Shown here: piece by piece, positions 1-8,174 of the stretch
Layout: each line of letters starts with the position of its first letter
Numbering within the stretch: the first letter of the stretch is position 1
Source: Clostridiales bacterium UBA1316
GTDB taxonomy: Bacteria > Bacillota > Clostridia > Oscillospirales > Oscillospiraceae
DNA: 41,133 nucleotides
Assembly (NCBI GenBank): GCA_002307055.1
Contig: DBTM01000015.1
Location: 1 to 41,133 of the forward strand
Reading direction: 5' to 3'
Program-made: the position numbers and the translations under genes
Notes under the pieces: generated by a model
Seen by the model: the letters and a program-made list of their open reading frames with translations, nothing else
Database searches by the model: none
What the model was told of the DNA's origin: nothing

Positions 1-855
1 ATTCAATGGTTTCCCGGTCATATGACAAAAGCGCGGCGTATGATTACAGAGCACATGAAAATCGTCGACGCTGTCTGCGAAATTATTGACGCGAGAATCC
101 CTGTATCCAGCAGGAATCCTGACCTTGACAGCCTGACAAACGGGAAGCCGCGGCTGATTATACTCAACAGAACGGATCAGGCCGATCCGGTTATGACAAA
201 AAAATGGGCCGCGTACCTCAAGTCGCAGGGCGCTATGATTCTTGAAACAGACGCTAAAAGCGGAAAAGGCACCTCGGAATTTGTGTCCGCTGTCCGTACG
301 CTCTTAAAGGACAAGTTGGCGTCGTATGCGGCAAAAGGCCAGGCCGGTCACGTCGTCCGTGTGATGATCGTCGGAATACCGAATGTCGGTAAATCATCCT
401 TCATCAACAGAATCGCAAAAAGAAAAGCAACGGAAGCGTCGGACAAACCCGGCGTCACGAGAGGGAAGCAGTGGATCACCATTGACACCGGACTGGAGCT
501 GCTGGACACACCGGGCATACTCTGGCCTAAGTTCGACAGTCAGGTCGTCGGAGAAAATCTCGCTTTTACCGGTGCTGTTAAAGATGATATTCTTGATCGC
601 GAAGCACTTGCAGCCAATCTGATGCTGCGCCTTCGCGATATCAGCCCCGCGCGGCTCACCGAGCGCTACAAAATTATTCCCGCAGCCGACAAAAACGGTT
701 ATGAGCTGCTCTCCGAAGCGGCAAAGAAACGAGGCTTTCTGCTGCAGGGCGGTTCGATCGACCTTGAACGCATGGCGTCCATCCTGCTTGATGAATTCAG
801 AGACGGACGGCTCGGCCGCGTGACGCTCGAAATGCCGCCTGGCCTTGGAGGGTGA
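1..855 (+). CDS. rbgA: Ribosome biogenesis GTPase RbgA (YlqF), 5'-truncated
   Basis: RbgA promotes late maturation of the 50S ribosomal subunit and is a circularly permuted GTPase. The motifs appear in permuted order: a G4-like NRTD near residue 55, then the P-loop GIPNVGKSS, then DTPG. The reading frame is open from base 1 and encodes IQWFPGHMTKARR, the family's normal N-terminus, so the gene starts a few codons before the window. The ATG at 22 lies inside this conserved motif and is unlikely to be the start. The stop at 853-855 is followed at once by rnhB, the usual order (rplS-rbgA-rnhB). Identity is seen directly; the exact start is outside the window. Confidence 0.96.
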   Translation: MQWFPGHMTKARRMITEHMKIVDAVCEIIDARIPVSSRNPDLDSLTNGKPRLIILNRTDQADPVMTKKWAAYLKSQGAMILETDAKSGKGTSEFVSAVRTLLKDKLASYAAKGQAGHVVRVMIVGIPNVGKSSFINRIAKRKATEASDKPGVTRGKQWITIDTGLELLDTPGILWPKFDSQVVGENLAFTGAVKDDILDREALAANLMLRLRDISPARLTERYKIIPAADKNGYELLSEAAKKRGFLLQGGSIDLERMASILLDEFRDGRLGRVTLEMPPGLGG

Positions 856-856
856 C

Positions 857-1453
857 ATGGACTGGTGGGAACATGAAAAAGCTGCCGAAGCAGAAGGCTG
901 GCGCATCCTGTGCGGTGTCGACGAAGCTGGCCGCGGCTGCCTTGCGGGCCCTGTCTACGCGGCGGCGGTAATCTTACCGCACGGCTTGATGATTGACGGC
1001 TTAAATGATTCTAAAAAGTTGTCAGCTGCGAAGCGTGAAGCGTTATTCAGTGTCATTATCGAAAAGGCCGTCTCTTATGCGGTTGCCTCGGCGAGTGCAC
1101 AGGAGATCGACGAAATCAACATCCAAAACGCGACATATCTGGCAATGAACAGAGCCATACAAAAACTCGATCCGGTACCTGAGATTGCGTTGATTGACGG
1201 GAACCGTGCCAAGGGAATAGAATATATCAGCCGCTGTATTATCGGCGGGGACGGAAAATCGGCATCAATTGCCGCCGCGTCCATACTCGCCAAGGTCAGC
1301 CGCGACCGTTTTATGCAGGAGCTGTCCAAACAATATCCCGAATACCTCCTTCATGTCCATAAGGGCTACGGAACGCAAAAGCATTATGATCAGCTCCGGG
1401 CATACGGGCCGTCACCGGTTCACCGCAGGACCTTTTTGAAAAAAATGCACTGA
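857..1453 (+). CDS. rnhB: Ribonuclease HII
   Basis: RNase HII cleaves the RNA strand of RNA-DNA hybrids and excises single ribonucleotides from DNA in the cytoplasm. The four metal-binding acidic residues are present: D22 and E23 in GVDEAGRG, D114 in LIDGN, and D132 in GGDGKSAS, followed by the SILAKVSRDR helix. I chose the ATG at 857, 198 aa, because GGAGG at 847-851 sits five bases before it; an upstream in-frame TTG at 845 overlaps that ribosome binding site. The gene starts one base after the rbgA stop, so the two are probably cotranscribed. Confidence 0.96.
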   Translation: MDWWEHEKAAEAEGWRILCGVDEAGRGCLAGPVYAAAVILPHGLMIDGLNDSKKLSAAKREALFSVIIEKAVSYAVASASAQEIDEINIQNATYLAMNRAIQKLDPVPEIALIDGNRAKGIEYISRCIIGGDGKSASIAAASILAKVSRDRFMQELSKQYPEYLLHVHKGYGTQKHYDQLRAYGPSPVHRRTFLKKMH

Positions 1454-1483
1454 AACACGTGCGTTTATATTGGAGGCCTACCT

Positions 1484-1843
1484 ATGAATACAAAGCTGCA
1501 GGGGAGCTGGGGTGAAGCGCTTGCCCTCGATTATCTGAAGGGCAAAAAATACATCCCCGTCGCTATGGGCTACAGATCGCGCTATGGTGAAATTGATGTC
1601 ATCGTTAAAAACGCAAGCTTTGTTGTCTTTGCGGAGGTTAAGGTTCGCAAGAATGATAAATTTGCCGAGGCGCGCGAATTTGTCGATAAGAACAAACAGA
1701 GCCGTCTTCGGAAAACGGCTCAGATATGGCTGATCCAGCACGAAACAACGCTGCAGCCGCGCTTTGATGTGATTGAAGTCTACGCGCCGCTCGGTACTGA
1801 TACGGTTAAACCGACAATTATCCACATCGAAAACGCATTTTAA
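1484..1843 (+). CDS. yraN: YraN / UPF0102 family protein
   Basis: This 119-residue protein belongs to the UPF0102 (YraN) family, predicted from its fold to be a PD-(D/E)xK nuclease-like protein; its biological role is not established. The N-terminal GSWGEALALDYL, the GEIDVI strand and the FAEVKVR strand supply the E, D and ExK positions of the nuclease fold. TTGGAGG lies about seven bases before the ATG. It follows rnhB by 30 bases, the standard rnhB-yraN neighbourhood in Bacillota. Family assignment is firm; the function is inference from the fold. Confidence 0.93.
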   Translation: MNTKLQGSWGEALALDYLKGKKYIPVAMGYRSRYGEIDVIVKNASFVVFAEVKVRKNDKFAEAREFVDKNKQSRLRKTAQIWLIQHETTLQPRFDVIEVYAPLGTDTVKPTIIHIENAF

Positions 1844-1880
1844 TATTTACGTAATTTATGTCTGAAAGGACTTATACGCC

Positions 1881-3392
1881 ATGCAGTATCAAAGTACCAG
1901 AGATCATACAGTGAAGCTAAGCGCCGCGCAGGCGATTGCGCGGGGCTTGTCGCGCGACGGCGGACTCTTCGTCCCTGTATCGTTTCCGGTTTTACCGGCA
2001 GATGCCATCGGGAAGCTCATACACATGCCCTATATCGACCGTGCTGTTTATATTATGAAGCTTTTCCTTGACGATTTCAGTGAAAGTGAATTAAAAGCAT
2101 ATGCGTCAGGTGCGTATAGCAGCAACGGTTTCAGCCATCCCGATGTAGCACCCGTCAGCCGGTTGGATGATACCACGTCATTTCTGGAATTGTGGCATGG
2201 ACCCACATGCGCCTTCAAGGACATGGCACTGCAGATGCTGCCGCATTTATTGTCGGCGTCACTCGATAAAACAGGGGAGACAAAGGATGTCTGTATCCTG
2301 GTTGCTACCTCCGGAGACACGGGTAAAGCGGCTCTTGACGGCTTTTGTGATGTGCCGCGTACAAAAATCATGGTATTTTACCCGGAAGACGGCGTATCCG
2401 ACATTCAGAAGCTGCAGATGACGACACAGTGCGGCGCCAATGTCGGTGTCTCGGCGGTTGTCGGCAATTTTGACGATGCCCAGTCCGGTGTTAAAGCGAT
2501 CTTTTCTGATGAAAACCTGCGCAATAAGCTCAATAAAAACGGATATTTCCTCTCCTCAGCCAATTCAATCAACTGGGGACGACTTTTGCCGCAAATTGTT
2601 TACTATGTTTCGGCGTACTGTGATTTAATAAAAAGCGGCAGTATTATTTCAGGCGAGCGCATCAATTTCTGCGTCCCCACTGGCAACTTCGGCAATATAC
2701 TTGCAGGTTTCTACGCGAAAAAGATAGGTCTGCCGATTCATAAGCTCATATGCGCTTCCAACAGCAACGATGTGCTGACCGACTTTATTAACACAGGCGT
2801 TTATGATAAGAACAGAGCGTTCATGACGACGATATCACCGTCAATGGATATCCTGATTTCCAGCAACCTGGAACGTCTGCTGTTCGATCTTTCCGGCAGA
2901 GACGATGCGCTGATAACAGAATACATGAAGGCTTTATCCGCCGGCGGCAGATACACGGCTTCTCCGGGAATTATGGCGCACATCCGTGAGGATTTCAGCT
3001 GTGACCGGTGTACCGACGCGGAAACCAAAGAAACCATCAGGGAGCTGTATAAAACACATCATTATCTGATTGATACACACACGGCGGTCGCCTATTATGT
3101 ACTGCAGAAATACCGTAAGGAAACAGACGATACCACGAAAACCGTTATTGTGTCCACAGCCAGTCCGTTTAAGTTTTGCGAAAGTGTACTCGACGCACTC
3201 GACGAGCCTCTTGAACCGGAGGAGGAAACGGCTTTAAGCGGCATTGATCTGATTGACAGGCTTGAGGAGGTTTCCGGTGTCAGCGCGCCGGAATCGCTGA
3301 AGCTGCTCAGAGGCAAAACAATCCGCTTTAACGAATGTGTCAGCCGAGATGAAATGCCTGCCGTTGTTGAACGATTCCTCAACAGAATTTAG
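1881..3392 (+). CDS. thrC: Threonine synthase
   Basis: Threonine synthase converts O-phosphohomoserine to threonine with pyridoxal phosphate, the last step of threonine synthesis. The N-terminus (YQSTRD, then GLSRDGGLFVP) is typical of the long class. The cofactor lysine is K113 in CAFKDMALQ, and the phosphate-binding ATSGDTGKAA follows. At 503 aa it has the length of the longer bacterial form. GAAAGGA precedes the ATG at 1881. It is not joined to hom or thrB here, so it appears to be a stand-alone unit, closed by the hairpin at 3418-3449. Confidence 0.96.
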   Translation: MQYQSTRDHTVKLSAAQAIARGLSRDGGLFVPVSFPVLPADAIGKLIHMPYIDRAVYIMKLFLDDFSESELKAYASGAYSSNGFSHPDVAPVSRLDDTTSFLELWHGPTCAFKDMALQMLPHLLSASLDKTGETKDVCILVATSGDTGKAALDGFCDVPRTKIMVFYPEDGVSDIQKLQMTTQCGANVGVSAVVGNFDDAQSGVKAIFSDENLRNKLNKNGYFLSSANSINWGRLLPQIVYYVSAYCDLIKSGSIISGERINFCVPTGNFGNILAGFYAKKIGLPIHKLICASNSNDVLTDFINTGVYDKNRAFMTTISPSMDILISSNLERLLFDLSGRDDALITEYMKALSAGGRYTASPGIMAHIREDFSCDRCTDAETKETIRELYKTHHYLIDTHTAVAYYVLQKYRKETDDTTKTVIVSTASPFKFCESVLDALDEPLEPEEETALSGIDLIDRLEEVSGVSAPESLKLLRGKTIRFNECVSRDEMPAVVERFLNRI

Positions 3393-3417
3393 TCGGCGGA
3401 GACTTCAAATAACAAAC

Positions 3418-3449
3418 ATCGGGGATGGCGCATACTTGCCATCCCCGAT
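3418..3449. terminator. Convergent hairpin between thrC and the DUF1540 gene
   Basis: Two 12-base arms, ATCGGGGATGGC at 3418-3429 and GCCATCCCCGAT at 3438-3449, pair perfectly around an 8-base loop. The minus-strand transcript continues into the T-rich GTTTGTTATTTG, so it is a better intrinsic terminator for the DUF1540 gene. On the plus strand the following bases are A-rich, making it weaker for thrC. Its place between converging genes suggests shared use. Confidence 0.75.
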
Positions 3450-3473
3450 TAAACGGACAGAATATATCAGAAA

Positions 3474-3656
3474 TTATATTATTTCCGATGGGCGCGGGGC
3501 AAAGGTGCCGCAGAAGGTTTCATTTTTCTTTTGTGCGTTCGGCGATTCAACATTAATACTGCTGGCAAAGCATCTGTTGTCGTGACCATGAAACTTGCAG
3601 CTGACGACATCACAGCCCACGCCGTAAAGGACGTCCATATTTTTAATGTCTGTCAT
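3474..3656 (-). CDS. DUF1540 domain small cysteine-rich protein
   Basis: This is the only minus-strand gene I accept. The 60-residue product carries the DUF1540 pattern: C15, C20, C29 and C49 with the intervening FASSINV strand and the CGTF ending. The four cysteines suggest a small metal-binding fold, but the function of the family is unknown. On the minus strand AAAGAAAGG precedes the ATG by about ten bases. DUF1540 proteins are common in spore-forming Bacillota. It converges on thrC, with a shared hairpin downstream, and is divergent from the metallophosphoesterase gene at 3787 across a 130-base gap where I see only weak promoter-like sequence. Confidence 0.85.
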   Translation of the reverse strand: MTDIKNMDVLYGVGCDVVSCKFHGHDNRCFASSINVESPNAQKKNETFCGTFAPRPSEII

Positions 3657-3786
3657 GTGTATATTACCTTTCTTTACGTGAAATGACGGTCTTTCTTTTC
3701 AGCATTATTCATCTTTTCTTGCCGGATGGAGCAGACGCGCATTTATTATCTGCCGAAAGTATTACAAATATAAAGGAAATGTTTTA

Positions 3787-4518
3787 ATGGCTATTTATGC
3801 AATCGGTGACCTGCATTTGTCCCTCGGCACAGATAAACCGATGGATGTTTTCGGCGGCAGCTGGGATAATTATGTGATGAAAATCAAAGATGGATTTTCA
3901 TTTTTAAACGAAGACGACATATGTGTTATCTGCGGTGATATCACATGGGCAATGTCTTTGGAGAACAGTCTTTCGGATTTTAAATTTATAGACGCTTTAC
4001 CCGGTAAAAAGATCATTCTAAAAGGGAACCATGATTACTGGTGGTCGACAGCTTCGAAGACTGCCGCATTTTTTTTAAAGAATGGCATACAAACCATCGA
4101 GATACTAAATAATAATTGCTATTTTGCCGACAATATCGCCATATGCGGAACGCGAGGCTGGTTCTATGAGGAGGACACGGACCGCGCGCGTGAAACGCAC
4201 ACCACACCTGAAGTAACTGCAGGACATGACAAAAAAATCATGGATAGAGAGCTGCTGCGCTTAAGCGCATCTTTAAAAGCCGCGGACGCGCAGCCGGCAG
4301 CTGAAAAAATATGTTTTCTGCACTATCCGCCTGTATTTAAGAACTATATCTGCCGAGATATCATCGATATTATGAAAAATAACGGTGTGAAGAGCTGCTG
4401 GTACGGACATATACACGGCCAGGGACACAGGTATGCCGTTACTGGAGAGTATGACGGTATTACCTATCATATGGTATCTGCGGACTTTGTTAAATTTACA
4501 CCGGTTAAAGTTAAATGA
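3787..4518 (+). CDS. Calcineurin-like metallophosphoesterase
   Basis: The five metallophosphoesterase blocks are all present in order: GDLHL near residue 7, GDITW near 50, GNHDYWW near 80, FLHYPP near 180 and GHIHG near 207. These bind two metal ions for hydrolysis of a phosphoester. The substrate cannot be told from the sequence. It has no signal peptide or membrane segment, so it should be cytoplasmic. The 243-residue length fits the single-domain bacterial group. TAAAGGAAA lies about 9 bases before the ATG. The gene stands between the divergent DUF1540 gene and tig, which appears to have its own promoter, so a link to proteostasis is not implied. Confidence 0.88.
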   Translation: MAIYAIGDLHLSLGTDKPMDVFGGSWDNYVMKIKDGFSFLNEDDICVICGDITWAMSLENSLSDFKFIDALPGKKIILKGNHDYWWSTASKTAAFFLKNGIQTIEILNNNCYFADNIAICGTRGWFYEEDTDRARETHTTPEVTAGHDKKIMDRELLRLSASLKAADAQPAAEKICFLHYPPVFKNYICRDIIDIMKNNGVKSCWYGHIHGQGHRYAVTGEYDGITYHMVSADFVKFTPVKVK

Positions 4519-4524
4519 AAATTA

Positions 4525-4553
4525 TTGCAAATGTTAAAAGTTTCTGTTAAAAT
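4525..4553 (+). promoter_or_regulatory. Candidate sigma-A promoter for tig
   Basis: TTGCAA at 4525-4530 and TAAAAT at 4548-4553 are separated by 17 bases, close to the TTGACA/TATAAT consensus, about 50 bases before the tig start. A second -10-like TATAAT sits at 4568-4573 but has a poor -35 (TGTTAA at 4545-4550). Confidence 0.5.
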
Positions 4554-4602
4554 ACCTAGAGTATGCCTATAATTGCATCGTGTTCGTAGGAGGACAAGAA
4601 TT

Positions 4603-6063
4603 TTGAATGTAACAACATGCGAGAAAAAAGACAATAAAATTGCCGAACTGACCGTCAGCGTGACCAAGGAAGAATTTGACAAAGCACTCAACGAAGCTTA
4701 CAAAAAGAACAAAGGGCAGATATCTGTTCCTGGGTTCAGAAAAGGCAAAGCGCCGCGGAAAATAATTGAAAATATGTACGGCGCGTCTGTTTTTTACAAC
4801 GATGCATTAGATATTATTCTGCCGACGGTTTGCGGTCAGGGTATCTCTGAATCACAGCTTCGGACAGTCGGTTATCCGAAAATACTCGACGTTAATTTTG
4901 GTGACGATAAATCGTTAACTGTAAAATACTCCGTTGAGCTCTATCCGGAGGTCACTGTCGGGCAGTATAAGGGACTTTCAGCCGTTAAACCGGCTGCCGT
5001 TGTCGAAGAGAGCAATATTGACAGCGAAATAGCTGCCGTGCAACTCCGCAACGCTCGAATCCAGACGGCATCGCGTCCGGCCATCAACGGCGACACAGCC
5101 ATCATTGATTTTGAGGGCTTTGTAGACGGCGTCGCGTTTGAAGGCGGAAAAGGAGAGGATTACGAGCTCGTACTCGGCTCAAATTCGTTTATTCCCGGCT
5201 TTGAAGCAAAAATCAACGGAATGACCGTTGATGAGGAACGTGACCTTGACCTTGTATTCCCTGCGGATTATAAAGAGGATCTTGCGGGCAAGCCGGTTGT
5301 TTTTAAAGTCAAGCTCAAGGAAGTCAAGGAGAAAATCCTGCCTGAGCTCGATGATGAATTTGCCAAGGATGTATCCGAGTTTGATTCGATGGCTGAATAC
5401 AGAGCTAGTATTAAACAAAAGCTGACGGAAACCAAACAGCAGGAATCAGAAAAAGCCTTTGAGGATGCTGTTCTGAGTCAGCTCGCAGATAATATCGACT
5501 GTGAAATACCCGATGCGATGATAGAAGAGTTCATCGACAACCAGATGGAAAACTTCAAGCAGCAGCTGACATCCTATGGTATGGAGCTCGATACGTACCT
5601 GAATATGATGGGTGCAAACGTCGAAAACTTCCGCGAAAATATGCGTCCGAATGCCATCAAGCAAATAAAAACCACTCTCGCTCTGGAAAAAATTGCAGTG
5701 TTGGAAGGCCTTGAACCGACAGAAGAAGAGATTGAAGCATATTATGCGGAAATGGCGGTAAAATACAAAGTTGAATTAAAAGTTGTTAAAGATTCTATCC
5801 CGATAGAATCCTTGAAGCGTGAGCTTAATTTCCGCACAACCTCGAAGCTCGTCTGTGACAGTGCAATCGCTGAGGAGCCAGCGGCTGAATCAGCTGAGGA
5901 AGAACCGGCTGTCAAGGATAAGAAGACAAAAAAAGTAAAAGCTGATGACAAGTCCGATAATGAAAATGCTGACAGCTCAGCCGATGGCGATAAAAAAGCC
6001 ACATCCAAGAAAACCTCACCTAAAAAAGCGTCACAAAAATCGGATGATGCTCATTTAGAATAA
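4603..6063 (+). CDS. tig: Trigger factor, ribosome-associated chaperone and prolyl isomerase
   Basis: Trigger factor binds the ribosome exit tunnel and shields nascent chains. The ribosome-binding signature is the VPGFRKGKAPR loop near residue 42; the FKBP-type isomerase domain follows (about 150-240, with IIDFEGFVDG and IPGFEAKINGM); a helical chaperone domain runs to about 420. I place the start at the TTG at 4603 because AGGAGG at 4588-4593 is nine bases upstream; the upstream in-frame TTG at 4573 would put that ribosome binding site inside the gene. The product is 486 aa. The last 60 or so residues are a low-complexity acidic and lysine-rich tail, probably disordered. It begins the tig-clpP-clpX-lon block. 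Confidence 0.95.
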   Translation: MNVTTCEKKDNKIAELTVSVTKEEFDKALNEAYKKNKGQISVPGFRKGKAPRKIIENMYGASVFYNDALDIILPTVCGQGISESQLRTVGYPKILDVNFGDDKSLTVKYSVELYPEVTVGQYKGLSAVKPAAVVEESNIDSEIAAVQLRNARIQTASRPAINGDTAIIDFEGFVDGVAFEGGKGEDYELVLGSNSFIPGFEAKINGMTVDEERDLDLVFPADYKEDLAGKPVVFKVKLKEVKEKILPELDDEFAKDVSEFDSMAEYRASIKQKLTETKQQESEKAFEDAVLSQLADNIDCEIPDAMIEEFIDNQMENFKQQLTSYGMELDTYLNMMGANVENFRENMRPNAIKQIKTTLALEKIAVLEGLEPTEEEIEAYYAEMAVKYKVELKVVKDSIPIESLKRELNFRTTSKLVCDSAIAEEPAAESAEEEPAVKDKKTKKVKADDKSDNENADSSADGDKKATSKKTSPKKASQKSDDAHLE

Positions 6064-6122
6064 ACCATTGATGAATAAAATGTAAATTATTGAATACCGA
6101 CTTGCGTAGTTGGGTAATATCA

Positions 6123-6151
6123 TTGACATAATGGCAATATATTGTTATTAT
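6123..6151 (+). promoter_or_regulatory. Strong sigma-A promoter for clpP-clpX
   Basis: A perfect TTGACA at 6123-6128 and TATTAT at 6146-6151 are 17 bases apart, and clpP starts 33 bases further on. I see no CtsR tandem heptads and no CIRCE inverted repeat overlapping it, so the usual heat-shock operators are not evident. Confidence 0.72.
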
Positions 6152-6183
6152 GTTATTATGTAAACAAAAAGGAGTTGAACATT

Positions 6184-6765
6184 ATGAGTTTAGTACCATA
6201 TGTTGTCGAACAAACATCACGCGGAGAACGTTCTTACGATATTTTTTCCAGACTGCTGAATGACAGAATTGTCTTTCTCGGCGAGGAAGTCAACGATACG
6301 ACAGCGAGCTTGGTTGTCGCCCAGCTGCTGTATCTCGAGGCACAAGACCCCGATAAGGACATACAATTTTATATCAACAGTCCGGGCGGTTCTGTTACTG
6401 CGGGCTTGGCAATCTATGACACGATGCAATACATCAAGGCGGATGTGTCAACAATATGTATCGGCTTAGCAGCCAGTATGGGCGCATTCCTTCTCGCCTC
6501 CGGCGCGAAAGGAAAACGTATCGCATTGCCGAACGCTGAAATCATGGTTCATCAGCCGTCCGGTGGCTTTAAAGGCCAGGCGACGGACATCCAGATTCAC
6601 GCAGAGAACATACTGCGCACGAAGGACAGACTCAACAAAATTTTAGCTGATCACACCGGGAAATCTATCGATGTTATCCGTGACGCGACCGAACGTGACA
6701 ACTTCATGACGGCAGAGGAAGCAAAGGAATTCGGACTTATAGACAGCGTAATTTTTAAACGTTAG
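6184..6765 (+). CDS. clpP: ATP-dependent Clp protease proteolytic subunit
   Basis: ClpP forms the double-ring serine protease chamber fed by ClpX. With the ATG at 6184 the product is 193 aa and the catalytic triad falls at the classical positions: S98 in AASMGAF, H123 in MVHQPSGG, and D172 in ERDNFM. AGGAG at 6170-6174 supports this start; an ATG-like upstream start at 6142 would add 14 residues, overlap the promoter -10 and leave no ribosome binding site. The N-terminal LVPYVVEQ is the usual axial loop of the mature protein. clpX follows after 13 bases, so the two are one operon. Confidence 0.97.
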   Translation: MSLVPYVVEQTSRGERSYDIFSRLLNDRIVFLGEEVNDTTASLVVAQLLYLEAQDPDKDIQFYINSPGGSVTAGLAIYDTMQYIKADVSTICIGLAASMGAFLLASGAKGKRIALPNAEIMVHQPSGGFKGQATDIQIHAENILRTKDRLNKILADHTGKSIDVIRDATERDNFMTAEEAKEFGLIDSVIFKR

Positions 6766-6778
6766 GAGTTATATTCCA

Positions 6779-8065
<1,287 letters not shown>

Positions 8066-8076
8066 TGTAATACACC

Positions 8077-8130
8077 AGCCGCACATTGCGTGCGAAGAGC
8101 CGCACCCGATGTGCGGCTCTAAAATCATTA
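8077..8130 (+). terminator. Intrinsic terminator or attenuator between clpX and lon
   Basis: AGAGCCGCAC at 8096-8105 and GTGCGGCTCT at 8111-8120 form a perfect 10-bp stem around CCGAT, followed by AAAATCATTATTT, a poor T-tract. An upstream copy of the arm, AGCCGCACAT at 8077-8086, pairs equally well with ATGTGCGGCT at 8109-8118, so two exclusive structures are possible. It may limit read-through from clpX into lon. Confidence 0.55.
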
Positions 8131-8174
8131 TTTATTAACGTCGTCTAAGAACAATGGTATAAGGAGGTCTAACC

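Noticed and set aside
394..906. 170-codon minus-strand frame over rbgA and rnhB
   Set aside because: It lies opposite conserved GTPase motifs and has no family similarity or ribosome binding site; it is a shadow of the plus-strand genes.
6063..6183. CtsR or CIRCE heat-shock operator before clpP
   Set aside because: No tandem GGTCAAA-type heptads and no 9-base CIRCE inverted repeat could be found.
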